Shown: one piece after another, positions 1 through 8,179 of the stretch | Position numbering within the stretch: position 1 is the stretch's first letter | How the letters are laid out: the number at the start of each line of letters is the position of its first letter | Assembly (NCBI GenBank): GCA_021826315.1 | Contig: JAKAZZ010000004.1 | Span: forward strand, 18,440-82,439 | Reading direction: 5' to 3' | Length of the DNA stretch: 64,000 bases | DNA from: Actinomycetes bacterium | GTDB lineage: Bacteria; Actinomycetota; Acidimicrobiia; Acidimicrobiales; Acidimicrobiaceae | Position numbers and translations under genes: made by a program | Notes under the pieces: model-generated | Told to the model about the DNA's origin: nothing | Databases searched by the model: none | The model's input: only the letters and a program-made list of their open reading frames with translations

Positions 1-77
1 ATTCCTGCGACATCAATATCGCCACCACTAGAACTAAGCGCGCTCCCAAATCCTGCGAGCAATTCACTTAAAAAAAT
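1..77 (-). CDS. murE: UDP-N-acetylmuramyl-tripeptide synthetase MurE, N-terminal fragment with ATT start
   Basis: The first 25 codons of MurE, which adds meso-diaminopimelate (or lysine) to UDP-MurNAc-L-Ala-D-Glu in the cytoplasm; the rest lies beyond the left edge. The translated start reads (M)FLSELLAGFGSALSSSGG, matching the LSELL...G beginning usual for MurE. The place is also right: murE follows ftsI in the division cluster. No ATG, GTG or TTG lies in frame near the expected start. A perfect AAGGAGG (minus strand, 83-89) is followed after five bases by ATT at 75-77, so ATT is the probable start codon. The next in-frame TTG (60-62) is about 20 bases from the ribosome site and would cut into the conserved start. 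Family identity is fairly sure; the ATT start is inference. Confidence 0.75.
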   Translation of the reverse strand, partial: MFLSELLAGFGSALSSSGGDIDVAG

Positions 78-206
78 GATGTCCTCCTTGATCCGGGGTA
101 ACGTCGCACGTGTTCTAGAACTCAAGGCTAATCGCCTACTCATTTGGAGACGCCAACTAAGGAGTTTCGCACGTAGCTAAGGGTAGGCGAGTAGTAGAAA
201 GGGTTG

Positions 207-2201
207 CTACCTACCACCGCAAGCTTTACCCGAGGTGACGATCCTAACGCGACCAATAAAGTTGACGCACGAGGTCGTTGTTGAAACAGGCAACTTCGAC
301 AGTGAGAAGTGAGGCATGGCATTGATGACATTCGTCGCAACCGGGGTCGAATTCATACCGATTGTCGATGGCCCAGCTTTAGCACCCAAGTGAGCGAGGG
401 CATAGGTCATTACGTCGGAGAACACCTTTGCAGAAGTTGCTCCTCCGTACAACTGCTTAGGTTCGGTCAGGACAACGATTGCCGACAAGGGAACGGTTGA
501 GTTGGTCGTAAAACCAACGAAAGTTGCCATATATTGACCCGGGATATATCCAAGCGTTGGATTATTTGGAAAAGCGATCTGTGCAGTACCAGTCTTTCCC
601 GATATAGCAAAACCCGGAACTGCTGCCGCTGGAGCCGTGGAGTTGGCATCTGTTACCCCCGACATGAGCGATCGCATCGTCGCTGCCAACGAAGGAGAGA
701 TAACCCTTCTAGCCTTCGGCGCAACGGCTTTGCCACCGATCGAAAGTGCAAGTCTCGGCGTATAGAGATTACCATTTGCAGCAAGAACGTTATAGGAGTC
801 GAGAACTTGCAGGGGTGTGGCGAGTTCATCTTGACCTATCGGTACGGCTCCTCTAGCTGTGGCAGACTGCTTGGCGACGGGATCAAGGTAACCATATGTA
901 CTGCCATGGAGATTAAGCCCCGTTGGAACCCCCCATCCAAAGTTATTGAATGATTTATTAATCGCCGTAGGGGAGAGCTTCGAGGCCACCATAATCGTTC
1001 CGACGTTCGACGATTGAGCGAGTATATCCTTGGGAGTCATGATCTGTGGTGCGTGCACTTCAGCGTCGTGAAAGGTAGATGCACCGACGCGAATTGAATC
1101 TGGAACCACGATCTCAGTCTGGGGAGTTACTACTCCGGCTTTCAGGGCGGCAGCAAACGTCGCTATCTTCGCAACTGATCCGGGCTCATATGCATCAGTC
1201 ACGGCATTTACAGTGTCGCTCTGCTGCGTAAACGTAAAGGCAGGTTGAGGTTGGTTGAGTGGAGCCACTGGAGGGGTCGTTGAATTCGGCGGTTGCCCGG
1301 CGGTTTCGTCGACCATGGCATAGATATCACCGTTGGTTGGATTCATAACAACCACGGTCCCGGTACGTGCCTGAGACGCGACCATCTCAGCCGACAACGC
1401 ACTCTCTGCATCGAGCTGTATGGACGTATCTAGGGTGGTAACGACGTTTAATCCAGGTACTGACTCTTTCACGACCTTGGGAGGAATAGGAAGGTTGCTG
1501 TTATAGGGTGCGCTTGAGATTATCTCGGTTCCTGCATTACCCGTGAGGCTCGAGTTGAAGTAATTCTCCAATCCTCCTTGTGCTTCGCCGTAGAGTGTGA
1601 CTCTGCCGATAAGGGATTGTGCCATTGCCTGATTGGGATTCACACGAATAGGATCATCGATCAAGTTGATTCCAACTAAGGGGTCAGGGAGACCATGCGA
1701 GGCTGCGCTAGCGATAGCGCTGTCGATCGCGCTTACTTGCGCATCTGATATCTGTCGCGCGACGTAGGCAAATTGCCCTGGAGCAATCAGTGCAGCGTGT
1801 ATCTGTACCTCCGGCAAATTTAGGATGCGAGAGAGTAGTTGCGCTTCAGCAATGGGGTTTTGCACCTGCGCAGGATCAACTACTACAGTCTTCGCCGGTT
1901 TCGACGCAGCAAGTACAACACCATTTCTATCTAAAATCGAACCTCGAATCGGGGTGATCGCTTGATAATTTAGTCCCACAATACGCGACAGATCGAGATA
2001 ACTCGATGAAGGGGCCATCGATACAAGAACCAACCTGACGACGATTAGGAGGGCAAACATGATTACAAGAATTGAAAGGAATCGTCCTCGGCGTCTTGAA
2101 ATCGCTCTTTGTGGCGGACGATATTGTTGCGAACCCCTTCGCAAGTTATCGCCTGCGGATGAGCCATTGCCTCGTGATTGCCTTTGATCTATAAATGTCA
2201 T
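207..2201 (-). CDS. ftsI: Septal penicillin-binding protein (FtsI/PBP3 type transpeptidase)
   Basis: Class B penicillin-binding protein, 664 residues, that cross-links septal peptidoglycan outside the membrane. A basic Arg/Ser-rich cytoplasmic tail (about 1-40) is followed by one membrane segment (about 41-61), a PBP dimerisation domain, and a transpeptidase domain with all three active-site motifs: SVAK (Ser342, Lys345), SSN (397-399) and KTG (536-538, in SGKTGTAQ). It lies between the ftsL-like gene and murE, the usual order, so FtsI is preferred over an elongation PBP2. Its start is five bases after the upstream stop codon; the ribosome site is weak, so translational coupling is likely. 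Confidence 0.95.
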   Translation of the reverse strand: MTFIDQRQSRGNGSSAGDNLRRGSQQYRPPQRAISRRRGRFLSILVIMFALLIVVRLVLVSMAPSSSYLDLSRIVGLNYQAITPIRGSILDRNGVVLAASKPAKTVVVDPAQVQNPIAEAQLLSRILNLPEVQIHAALIAPGQFAYVARQISDAQVSAIDSAIASAASHGLPDPLVGINLIDDPIRVNPNQAMAQSLIGRVTLYGEAQGGLENYFNSSLTGNAGTEIISSAPYNSNLPIPPKVVKESVPGLNVVTTLDTSIQLDAESALSAEMVASQARTGTVVVMNPTNGDIYAMVDETAGQPPNSTTPPVAPLNQPQPAFTFTQQSDTVNAVTDAYEPGSVAKIATFAAALKAGVVTPQTEIVVPDSIRVGASTFHDAEVHAPQIMTPKDILAQSSNVGTIMVASKLSPTAINKSFNNFGWGVPTGLNLHGSTYGYLDPVAKQSATARGAVPIGQDELATPLQVLDSYNVLAANGNLYTPRLALSIGGKAVAPKARRVISPSLAATMRSLMSGVTDANSTAPAAAVPGFAISGKTGTAQIAFPNNPTLGYIPGQYMATFVGFTTNSTVPLSAIVVLTEPKQLYGGATSAKVFSDVMTYALAHLGAKAGPSTIGMNSTPVATNVINAMPHFSLSKLPVSTTTSCVNFIGRVRIVTSGKACGGR

Positions 2202-2206
2202 CTCGG

Positions 2207-3085
2207 CTAACCTGCCGTCGTTGGAGCGGTATTAGTTGCAGTGGCTGGTACCGTAGTTGTCGTAACAGGTACCGTGGTCGCGGTTGACGCCGTCGGGGCA
2301 GCAACGACAGTCGACCTTACTGTACCGGTGGTAGCGTTTCCACTCGTATTCAGAGATCCCTGGGTTTGAGAAGGCTGGATCGACACTCCCGGGGCCAATG
2401 TAGTAGTCGGGGCTTCTCCCGCTGGCGTGTAGTACTCAGAGTAAGGTTGCGAGCTTGCTGAGTAAAGGGACAAGTGGCTATTGCTAGCGACTCCACTCGA
2501 GGTTGCAAAAGTCATGTGCAACTTGGACTGGGCATATTGTGCAATCCTTGCGGGTGAACCTAAAGAAGCCTCCGTAAGTCCAAGCTGCTGGTTACTACTC
2601 TTGAGGGATGTAATCGTTGAGTTATAGCTAGCGATCGATAACGACATTTTGCCGATCTCCGCTTGAGCGATGACTCCAGTTAAGACCGAGAACGCGACGA
2701 CCGAAATTGCCGTCAAGTAGAAGAAGCGCTTTACCAAAAGTGGCCTTCGAAGTGCCTTTAGTTCCTCTCCTGTTGGAAGTGGCCTTAAATGTGCTGGACG
2801 ATATCGACCTGCATCAACTTTGCGATCGATATGCTCTTCGGGTCGCAACTTTGGCGCATTGGCACTTTGGTTAATAATTTGACGCCGAAGCGACGGACCG
2901 GGAGCACCAGAGGCTGCCCCGTCTCGGGAGATTGTTCTTCTCCTTCGTCCATCCTCGACTGGAACGCGCGCATCGGAAATAGGCCTTTGACGTTCGTCCT
3001 GAAACTCGCCAGAGCGAGCCTCACGAAGCCAATCTTCAAAGGAGCCAGCGCTTTTATTGTTTAATTGTTCCTGGCTAAGTGTCAC
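2207..3085 (-). CDS. FtsL-like division protein
   Basis: About 292 residues in the ftsL position between rsmH and ftsI. A long, charged, probably disordered N-terminal region (about 120 residues) is followed by one membrane segment (VVAFSVLTGVIAQAEIG) and a short extracellular helical part (about 50 residues, with SLKSSNQQLG) typical of FtsL/DivIC-type septum proteins, then a Thr/Ala/Pro-rich tail. I chose the GTG at 3085 because a GGAG lies seven bases upstream and the overlap with rsmH becomes only 11 bases; a start at 3139 (310 residues) is the alternative. FtsL sequences are weakly conserved, so the assignment rests on topology and position. Confidence 0.75.
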   Translation of the reverse strand: MTLSQEQLNNKSAGSFEDWLREARSGEFQDERQRPISDARVPVEDGRRRRTISRDGAASGAPGPSLRRQIINQSANAPKLRPEEHIDRKVDAGRYRPAHLRPLPTGEELKALRRPLLVKRFFYLTAISVVAFSVLTGVIAQAEIGKMSLSIASYNSTITSLKSSNQQLGLTEASLGSPARIAQYAQSKLHMTFATSSGVASNSHLSLYSASSQPYSEYYTPAGEAPTTTLAPGVSIQPSQTQGSLNTSGNATTGTVRSTVVAAPTASTATTVPVTTTTVPATATNTAPTTAG

Positions 3086-4088
3086 GAGAGAACTCCATCT
3101 GGGGTCGAACCAACTCTTCTTCAGTAATTTCAATCGCACGTAAACGTGCTGAGCGACTCCGAGAGTTCTCCTTTAGTTCATCACTGCGAGGCATTACCCT
3201 CTTCAGTAGATACCGTGCTCGTTTCATAGCACCACAGACACACGGCAATCTGGGGGGACACGTACAGCTGCCTTCAACTGCGACCCTGAAGGCACGCTTC
3301 ACTCTTTCATCTTCACCAGAATGGTACGAAATAATCGCCGCTATCGCTCCAACCGATAGCTCTTCATCTATGAAGGCAAGGAGGAGATCAAGTTCGTCAA
3401 GTTCCTTATTTACTGCAATCCGTAGGGCCTGGAAGGTTGCCACTACAGCACCCTTTCTGACGTGGCCATATCCCTTAGGAATCGACTCCTCAACTACCTC
3501 AACTAATTTCGTAGTCGAAGAGATTGGAAGCGCCTCCTTTATCATCCGTGCAATTCTCGAAGCGAAACGACGTTCCCCATTTGTGGCAATCGACCGAGCA
3601 AGATCGTCAACGTCGATGATCTCGAGCAATTCGGCCGCGGTAATAGTCTCCGACGACGACATCCTCATATCGAGAGGACCACCCTCACGAATCGAAAAAC
3701 CACGTGCTGGATCATCAAATTGATGGGAAGAAACCCCAAGATCCGCCAAGACACCAGCTATTGCATCATCGCCGATGAATTCATCGAGGCCCCCGCGTTC
3801 GAGTTCATCACCTATCGTTGAGAAGGGAGCATTTATCGCTACAAATCGATCACCAAACTTTGCAAGGCGATCTGTAGCAGCTCCAATCGCTTCCGAATCT
3901 CGATCGAATCCAATTATTCGAATTTCATCAGTCATCGTAAGCAGTGCATCGCTGTGACCTCCACCGCCAAGAGTGGCATCAAAGACGACTCCACTTCGAC
4001 CCGTGAATAGATCAGCGACCTCTCTCCAAAGGACTGGTGCGTGATAGCTGCTTGAGAATCTCGAAGAATATGCCTCGTTACTGAACAT
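3075..4088 (-). CDS. rsmH: 16S rRNA (cytosine1402-N4)-methyltransferase RsmH
   Basis: SAM-dependent methyltransferase that N4-methylates C1402 of 16S rRNA in the ribosomal P site (formerly MraW). The near-N-terminal YHAPVLWREV and the SAM loop VVFDATLGGGGHSDALL are diagnostic, as is the ADLGVSSHQFDDPARGFS motif. I prefer the ATG at 4088 (protein beginning MFSNEAYSS, 337 residues) over the one at 4121, because it leaves an 11-base overlap with mraZ instead of 44. The gene overlaps mraZ upstream and the ftsL-like gene downstream, so the four genes are probably one transcript. The C-terminal part has a Cys cluster (CTCPPRLPCVCG), common in actinobacterial RsmH. Confidence 0.95.
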   Translation of the reverse strand: MFSNEAYSSRFSSSYHAPVLWREVADLFTGRSGVVFDATLGGGGHSDALLTMTDEIRIIGFDRDSEAIGAATDRLAKFGDRFVAINAPFSTIGDELERGGLDEFIGDDAIAGVLADLGVSSHQFDDPARGFSIREGGPLDMRMSSSETITAAELLEIIDVDDLARSIATNGERRFASRIARMIKEALPISSTTKLVEVVEESIPKGYGHVRKGAVVATFQALRIAVNKELDELDLLLAFIDEELSVGAIAAIISYHSGEDERVKRAFRVAVEGSCTCPPRLPCVCGAMKRARYLLKRVMPRSDELKENSRSRSARLRAIEITEEELVRPQMEFSRDT

Positions 4089-4497
4089 CTTGGGTCTCCA
4101 TATGGAAATTCCAAGCTTCAACGCTCCAAAGCTCTATTGTTTGAAGTGCCCCAACGACCAAAACGTCTTTTGTCAAGTTTGCATAATCGCGGAGACGCTG
4201 TGGAATTGCAAGTCTTCCGGTGGCATCTATCTCACCCATAAAAGCTTCACTCGACCAGAACCTCAGGCGACGCCTCGCCGCAACATCTTCAAGATCCGCA
4301 TTTAGGTAGCGATCAGAAAATTCATTAAAGTCCTGTGATCGCCAAATTGTAAGGCAGGGATCGGAGAATTGAGACTTTGAGACGACGCAGGATTGACCTA
4401 AATCTCTTCGAAGCTGTGCCGGGAGTGTAAGCCTCCCCTTCGGATCAAGATTGTGTTCGTGGATACCAATGAAGCGTGGTGCTTCTAACGCCGTCAT
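4078..4497 (-). CDS. mraZ: Transcriptional regulator MraZ
   Basis: Ring-forming DNA-binding protein of the AbrB/SpoVT fold that heads the division and cell-wall cluster and usually represses it. The two tandem MraZ half-domains are visible: HEHNLDPKGRLTLPAQLRRDL near residue 14 and EIDATGRLAIPQRLRDYA about 70 residues later, each with the DxKGR/DxxGR core. I chose the ATG at 4497 (139 residues, MTALEAPRF): the family start matches and AGAGGGGG lies about seven bases upstream. Longer starts to 4596 would run through the putative operator. It overlaps rsmH by 11 bases. Confidence 0.95.
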   Translation of the reverse strand: MTALEAPRFIGIHEHNLDPKGRLTLPAQLRRDLGQSCVVSKSQFSDPCLTIWRSQDFNEFSDRYLNADLEDVAARRRLRFWSSEAFMGEIDATGRLAIPQRLRDYANLTKDVLVVGALQTIELWSVEAWNFHMETQDVQ

Positions 4498-4532
4498 TGC
4501 TACCCCCTCTAACACACATGCCCCTATATCTT

Positions 4533-4565
4533 CCCTTTCCATCCACTTTACACCAAAATGCCCCA
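4533..4565 (-). promoter_or_regulatory. Putative MraZ operator: four TGG-type repeats at exact 10-bp spacing
   Basis: Reading the minus strand from 4570, four consecutive decamers each carry GG at their 7th and 8th bases: gcgggtGGgg, cattttGGtg, taaagtGGat, ggaaagGGaa; the first three have TGG. Known MraZ sites are TGGG-type repeats with a 10-bp period, so an octameric MraZ ring can read one DNA face. The last repeat is about 36 bases upstream of the mraZ start, a sensible operator position. The repeat is directly visible; MraZ binding is inferred. Confidence 0.6.
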
Positions 4566-4692
4566 CCCGCAAACAAAAGTTACTCATTGTGGTCAAAACA
4601 GCTTCAAATTTTTAGCAAAGTCTTACCTAGTGGATATTCAAGGGGCGTTATTGGTCAGATACAAGAGAGGCAACCCTAAGATCGAAAGTGAG

Positions 4693-5400
4693 ATGGCAAC
4701 GATCGATGACTTCAGAAAACCCTTTATCCCTACTACGAACAGCGAAAGTATCGAAGGTTTACTGCGAAGTAGTGAGTCCCAGGTTACTGAGCGAACTGTA
4801 GTCCTTTGCAAACCACTCGACTTTGGAGTAGTAATAGGTTCTACCCAAAAGGTTTCGACGGACCTCGCAGATTATGCCACTTCACACTCGATAAAGGTTC
4901 ATAGGAGGAGTTCTGGGGGAAGCGCCGTCGTAATCGATCCCCGTAGTTCTATCTGGATCGATATTTTTCTACCCCCAAACGACCCACTTGCCTCCACATC
5001 CATTGAACGAACCTTCGAAGTAGCATCAACGGGATGGATTGCATTGCTCGATTCACTAGAAATCGCGGGCGAGGTCTATCGAGGACCGTACTCATTGCCA
5101 CCAAAGTACAAAGAGATCTGCTTTGCGGGCAGAGCACATGGAGAAATTCTCGTTAGGGACAAGAAGGTCGTTGGGATGGCACAGAGGCGAAGGCGCATCG
5201 GCACTTACATACACACAATGGCTTACGCAAACTTCCCCTACGCTGCCACTTTTGAGGCTACCTATGGCATTAGGGACGATCGAAGTGGTTGGAAAGATCT
5301 AGCTGTTGGATCCCTCTCAGAGTATGCAAACTTTGATGTGGCAGCGACAGCCGCATATTTAGAGAACTTCACGGATGCTCTGAATAAAAGCTATAGCTGA
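4693..5400 (+). CDS. Lipoate-protein ligase A-like / BPL-LPL family protein
   Basis: Biotin/lipoate ligase catalytic-fold protein, about 235 residues, likely attaching lipoate or octanoate to carrier domains in the cytoplasm. The lipoate-binding loop RRSSGGSAVV and the later KKVVGMAQRRRR (cf. KxxGxAQ with the catalytic lysine) are clear. ATG 4693 is preferred: a TANNNT -10-like box (TAAGAT, 4677-4682) sits 10 bases upstream, suggesting a nearly leaderless mRNA, and the earlier in-frame ATG at 4558 lies inside the mraZ operator region. The gene is divergent from mraZ and convergent with the HNH gene. True substrate (lipoate, octanoate or another acyl group) cannot be told from sequence alone. 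Confidence 0.8.
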   Translation: MATIDDFRKPFIPTTNSESIEGLLRSSESQVTERTVVLCKPLDFGVVIGSTQKVSTDLADYATSHSIKVHRRSSGGSAVVIDPRSSIWIDIFLPPNDPLASTSIERTFEVASTGWIALLDSLEIAGEVYRGPYSLPPKYKEICFAGRAHGEILVRDKKVVGMAQRRRRIGTYIHTMAYANFPYAATFEATYGIRDDRSGWKDLAVGSLSEYANFDVAATAAYLENFTDALNKSYS

Positions 5401-5403
5401 CGA

Positions 5404-5422
5404 GACAATACCTTATATTGTC
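5404..5422. terminator. Possible weak bidirectional terminator
   Basis: Perfect 7-bp inverted repeat GACAATA / TATTGTC with a five-base loop, directly after the ligase-like gene and before the end of the convergent HNH gene. There is no clear T-run, so termination is only suggested by position. Confidence 0.3.
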
Positions 5423-5464
5423 GTTCCGCCTTACGGTACCGAAGATACCTACGAGTCAGCGGGA

Positions 5465-5983
5465 CTATGAGATCGCGGCATAGGTAGGAATTTCGCTTTC
5501 GCCGATATAGGGAAGCCACTCATCCTTAGGATTTCCTAGGAGATATATCCAACTCTTTGCCCTCGGGGCTACCGGCTGGCGTCTAAGAACGAAGTTCGTC
5601 TCATGGAGGAGGCGATCTTCCTTGCGTGAGTTACAAGGCTTGCACGAAGCGACGACGTTATCCCAGGCGTGACCGCCCCCTTTGCTCTTGGGGATAACAT
5701 GGTCAATATTTTCTGCTGGAGCCCCACAGTACTGACACTTGTAGTTATCGCGGATAAAGACAGCTCTCTTAGTAAGAGCAACTCTCTTAGGATATGGAAC
5801 CCTTACGTAGTACTTCAATCTCACGATTGAAGGCTCTTCGAAGGTAAGGTGCTCCGAGTGAAAGAAGAATTCGGCCGCCGCGACGATCTCTGCTTTACCG
5901 CAGTAGACAAGGGAAATTGCACGATGGGAGGATACTACTCCGAGGGCTTCGTAACTCGCGTTGAGAACAAGAGCCCTGGACAT
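5465..5983 (-). CDS. HNH endonuclease family protein
   Basis: 172-residue protein with a zinc-supported HNH domain: CQYCG (about 100) and CKPCN (about 136) as the Cys pairs, with DHVIPKSKGG between them giving the catalytic histidine and NVV...C giving the Asn part. The N-terminal MSRALVLNASYEALGVVSSHRAI is characteristic of a widespread stand-alone bacterial HNH family often seen in actinobacteria, whose role is not settled. No toxin/immunity partner, restriction methylase or intron context is seen. A small open frame ends two bases before its ATG. Confidence 0.88.
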   Translation of the reverse strand: MSRALVLNASYEALGVVSSHRAISLVYCGKAEIVAAAEFFFHSEHLTFEEPSIVRLKYYVRVPYPKRVALTKRAVFIRDNYKCQYCGAPAENIDHVIPKSKGGGHAWDNVVASCKPCNSRKEDRLLHETNFVLRRQPVAPRAKSWIYLLGNPKDEWLPYIGESEIPTYAAIS

Positions 5984-5985
5984 CG

Positions 5986-6093
5986 TTAGCCCCTCACCGA
6001 AGAGTGGTGGTGGAAGAAAGCCGCTGCGAAGAGCGTGAGGGACTGTCCTAGTGTCCTAGGATCACTTTTTGCTCCTGCAATTAATCGAGACAT
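5986..6093 (-). CDS. Possible 35-residue small protein upstream of the HNH gene
   Basis: Open frame MSRLIAGAKSDPRTLGQSLT... of 35 codons, with GGGGG six bases before its ATG and a stop codon (TAA) two bases before the HNH start, so it could be translationally coupled. The C-terminal half has a hydrophobic patch and three histidines. I recognise no family, and short frames occur by chance; a regulatory leader is possible. It also contains a 6-bp inverted repeat (TCCTAG/CTAGGA, 6046-6061). Confidence 0.3.
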   Translation of the reverse strand: MSRLIAGAKSDPRTLGQSLTLFAAAFFHHHSSVRG

Positions 6094-6127
6094 ATCGCCC
6101 CCAAATGCGGCATCGCTTAATTAAATT

Positions 6128-6409
6128 TTACACCCAAAGTCGCCGTTGCATGCGACACCATTCGAGATATTCAAGAAGGTCCTTGCTTGGTGGCAGGGCG
6201 TCAACTGAACCGTAAAGGGTCTCCATGCGAAAGCGCAAATAGGCCATGGAAGGTGTTGGCAGATAGGGGAAAGAGGCCCACCATCTTCGACGCGTAAATG
6301 CAGTCAGTTGACGAAGGGCCGTGAGATAGAGCGAAGGCTTTGAAGATATTGCGGTAGCCGAAACCACCGACCATGCCAAAATTCTAAGGATAACCTTTAC
6401 TCTTCTCAC
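6128..6409 (-). CDS. Conserved small actinobacterial protein, function unknown
   Basis: 93 residues, basic, with a recognisable core RRRWWASFPYLPTP...YLRFRMETLYG and a final acidic/aromatic EYLEWCR. I recall similar short proteins (WW..PPFLP.P...YLRFR..T.YG) in other actinobacteria, next to unrelated housekeeping genes and without an assigned role. No membrane segment after the first 20 residues and no catalytic motif. The start used is a GTG with no strong ribosome site; a later TTG cannot be excluded. The gene lies 19 bases downstream of the acyl-CoA dehydrogenase and is probably co-transcribed with it. Confidence 0.6.
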   Translation of the reverse strand: MRRVKVILRILAWSVVSATAISSKPSLYLTALRQLTAFTRRRWWASFPYLPTPSMAYLRFRMETLYGSVDALPPSKDLLEYLEWCRMQRRLWV

Positions 6410-6428
6410 AGATCCATTCTAGCGTCGA

Positions 6429-7679
6429 TTAGCTATTTTGCACCTTTGACCACGAACCGGAATCGGTGCGAGGCTCCTTAGGCAAGCCCAGAACTAACTC
6501 TCCAAGGATATTCTTTTGAACCTGCGATGTACCCGCATAGATCGTCCCTGCTCGTGCATTCAAGAACGTCATATCCCACGACGCACTTGAGTTTGGAGCT
6601 CCCGGATCGTCGGTTTGGAATGCAGACGTTGGTCGACGACCAAGCACTTCAAGAGCATTTGCACCCAAAATATCTAAGGCGAGCTCGGTTATCACTTGGT
6701 GGTATTCACTCCAGTACAGTTTTGAAATCGATGCTTCCGGACCGGGGTGACGTCCGGATAAGAATTGCGAAAGGGTTCTCAAACCCAAGTAACGCATAAC
6801 CTCGACCCTACTGTAACACCATGCAATCCTCTGACGAATAATAGGATCGCTACTTACACCGCGCTCCTTGGCCATAGCGATTAAGCGATCCAACTCTTGG
6901 CGGAAGCGGATCGGCAGGATAGCGGCTGCCTCCCCACGCTCGTAGCCGAGGAGGGTCATAGCAACAGACCATCCCTGCCCGACCTGCCCAACTATGTTTT
7001 CCTTAGCCGTACGTGCATTGGTAAAGAAGACCTCATTGAATTCAGACTCACCTGAGATCATCTTGATTGGGCGCACCTCAACACCTTCTTGATCCATTGG
7101 AACGAGGTGAAAAGAGATACCTTTGTGCTTTGGCGCATCAGGATCCGTACGAGTAAGAACAAATATCCAGTTCGCCAAATGTCCCGCTGAAGTCCAAATC
7201 TTTTGACCATTGATAACCCATTCATCGCCATCTAGGACGGCGCGAGTACCAAGATTTGCTAGGTCACTCCCGGCATTGGGCTCACTATAACCCTGACACC
7301 ACCTGTCTTCACCTGAGAGAATGCGTGGCAGGAAGTGGTGCTTCTGTTCTTCAGTTCCCCATTGAATGATTGTATTTCCAACCATCTGAATCCCAAAGAC
7401 GTCGTTAGGTCCGCCCGTAGGAACCCCCGCCTTTGCAAACTCCTCAACTAGGACGACTTGTTCTAGTGGAGAGAGACCTGCGCCGCCATACTCTTTCGGC
7501 CAATATGGAGCAAGGAGCCCATTTTCGTAGAGGGTCGTGCGCCACTTTTCAGTAAACGCCGGAACCTCATCTTCGCTAATAGTTCCAATTCCTCCAAAGC
7601 CCTCTGGGAGGTTAGCGTGAAGAAAGCTTTGGATCGTTGTTCGATACTCTTCTGCTGAAGGGGGATATGTCATGTCCAT
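6429..7679 (-). CDS. Acyl-CoA dehydrogenase family protein
   Basis: FAD-dependent acyl-CoA dehydrogenase, 416 residues, which would desaturate a CoA thioester at the alpha-beta position and pass electrons to ETF. Seen: the flavin/substrate loop WCQGYSEPNAGSDLANLGTRA (about 132-152), the ITG-like WVINGQKIWTSAGH segment, and the C-terminal TIYAGTSQVQKNILGELVLGLP. At the site where many members carry the catalytic Glu (YEGT), this one has Ala (YAGT), as in subfamilies whose catalytic Glu sits elsewhere, including steroid/branched-chain FadE groups. Substrate cannot be assigned. It precedes the small conserved gene in the same orientation, and a terminator just upstream separates it from the DUF3040 gene. 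Confidence 0.9.
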   Translation of the reverse strand: MDMTYPPSAEEYRTTIQSFLHANLPEGFGGIGTISEDEVPAFTEKWRTTLYENGLLAPYWPKEYGGAGLSPLEQVVLVEEFAKAGVPTGGPNDVFGIQMVGNTIIQWGTEEQKHHFLPRILSGEDRWCQGYSEPNAGSDLANLGTRAVLDGDEWVINGQKIWTSAGHLANWIFVLTRTDPDAPKHKGISFHLVPMDQEGVEVRPIKMISGESEFNEVFFTNARTAKENIVGQVGQGWSVAMTLLGYERGEAAAILPIRFRQELDRLIAMAKERGVSSDPIIRQRIAWCYSRVEVMRYLGLRTLSQFLSGRHPGPEASISKLYWSEYHQVITELALDILGANALEVLGRRPTSAFQTDDPGAPNSSASWDMTFLNARAGTIYAGTSQVQKNILGELVLGLPKEPRTDSGSWSKVQNS

Positions 7680-7726
7680 ATCTTCGAAACTATCGCAAAA
7701 TAGAGATCTAAATAACGTAAAACTAG

Positions 7727-7751
7727 AAGAGCACCCTAAAAGGGTGCTCTT
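7727..7751 (-). terminator. Intrinsic terminator after the DUF3040 gene
   Basis: Perfect 11-bp stem AAGAGCACCCT / AGGGTGCTCTT with a three-base loop. On the minus strand it lies 50 bases after the DUF3040 stop and is followed by a T-rich stretch, so it probably ends that transcript and separates it from the acyl-CoA dehydrogenase. Confidence 0.75.
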
Positions 7752-7801
7752 TACATCACTGAAATTTCATTATGGGCAATGTTTCGAACCACTATTTGCG
7801 G

Positions 7802-8179
7802 TTACTTATCTTTTGGTCCAAACTTACGACGCAACTTGCTGGATAGATCCTTGGACTTAGCACTCTTGTTTCCTGGAGTTCGGCCGGAAGTAAGATCATG
7901 CCAACTCGCTTTGCCAAGTCGTCTCAGGTTTTGCTCGAAGACAACTGATGAAATCAACATAATTCCGAAACCTATCGCTCCGAGAGCGAAAGAGGTCGAA
8001 AACGTAAAGATTGTAAAGGCAAGTCCTACGAAGAAGGTAAGTGAAGACCACTTACAATTTCTTCCTGCGTGGCGATAGACGGTCTCCTCTTTGACGCGCG
8101 CGGCAAAATTGGGATCCGACTCATAAAAGTTCTTTTCGATCTCTCGAAGAACGTTCTGCTCATGTTCTGAAAGAGGCAC
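7802..8179 (-). CDS. DUF3040 membrane protein
   Basis: 125 residues. The opening PLSEHEQNVLREIEKNFYESDPNFA is the hallmark of the DUF3040 family, a short actinobacterial protein with a cytoplasmic N-terminus and two closely spaced membrane segments (here about 44-85, LTFFVGLAFTIFTFSTSF and GAIGFGIMLISSVVF), then a basic tail. Function is unknown; the gene is often found near the division cluster, as here. The start is a GTG at 8179 with GGAGG about nine bases upstream. A strong terminator follows. Confidence 0.85.
   Translation of the reverse strand: MPLSEHEQNVLREIEKNFYESDPNFAARVKEETVYRHAGRNCKWSSLTFFVGLAFTIFTFSTSFALGAIGFGIMLISSVVFEQNLRRLGKASWHDLTSGRTPGNKSAKSKDLSSKLRRKFGPKDK

Noticed and set aside
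134..195. CGCCTAC/GTAGGCG inverted repeat between ftsI and murE
   Set aside because: Seven-bp arms over a loop of more than 40 bases, too weak to call.
3079..3723. 214-codon plus-strand frame opposite rsmH
   Set aside because: It is antisense to a certain gene, Ser/Arg rich, with no ribosome site.
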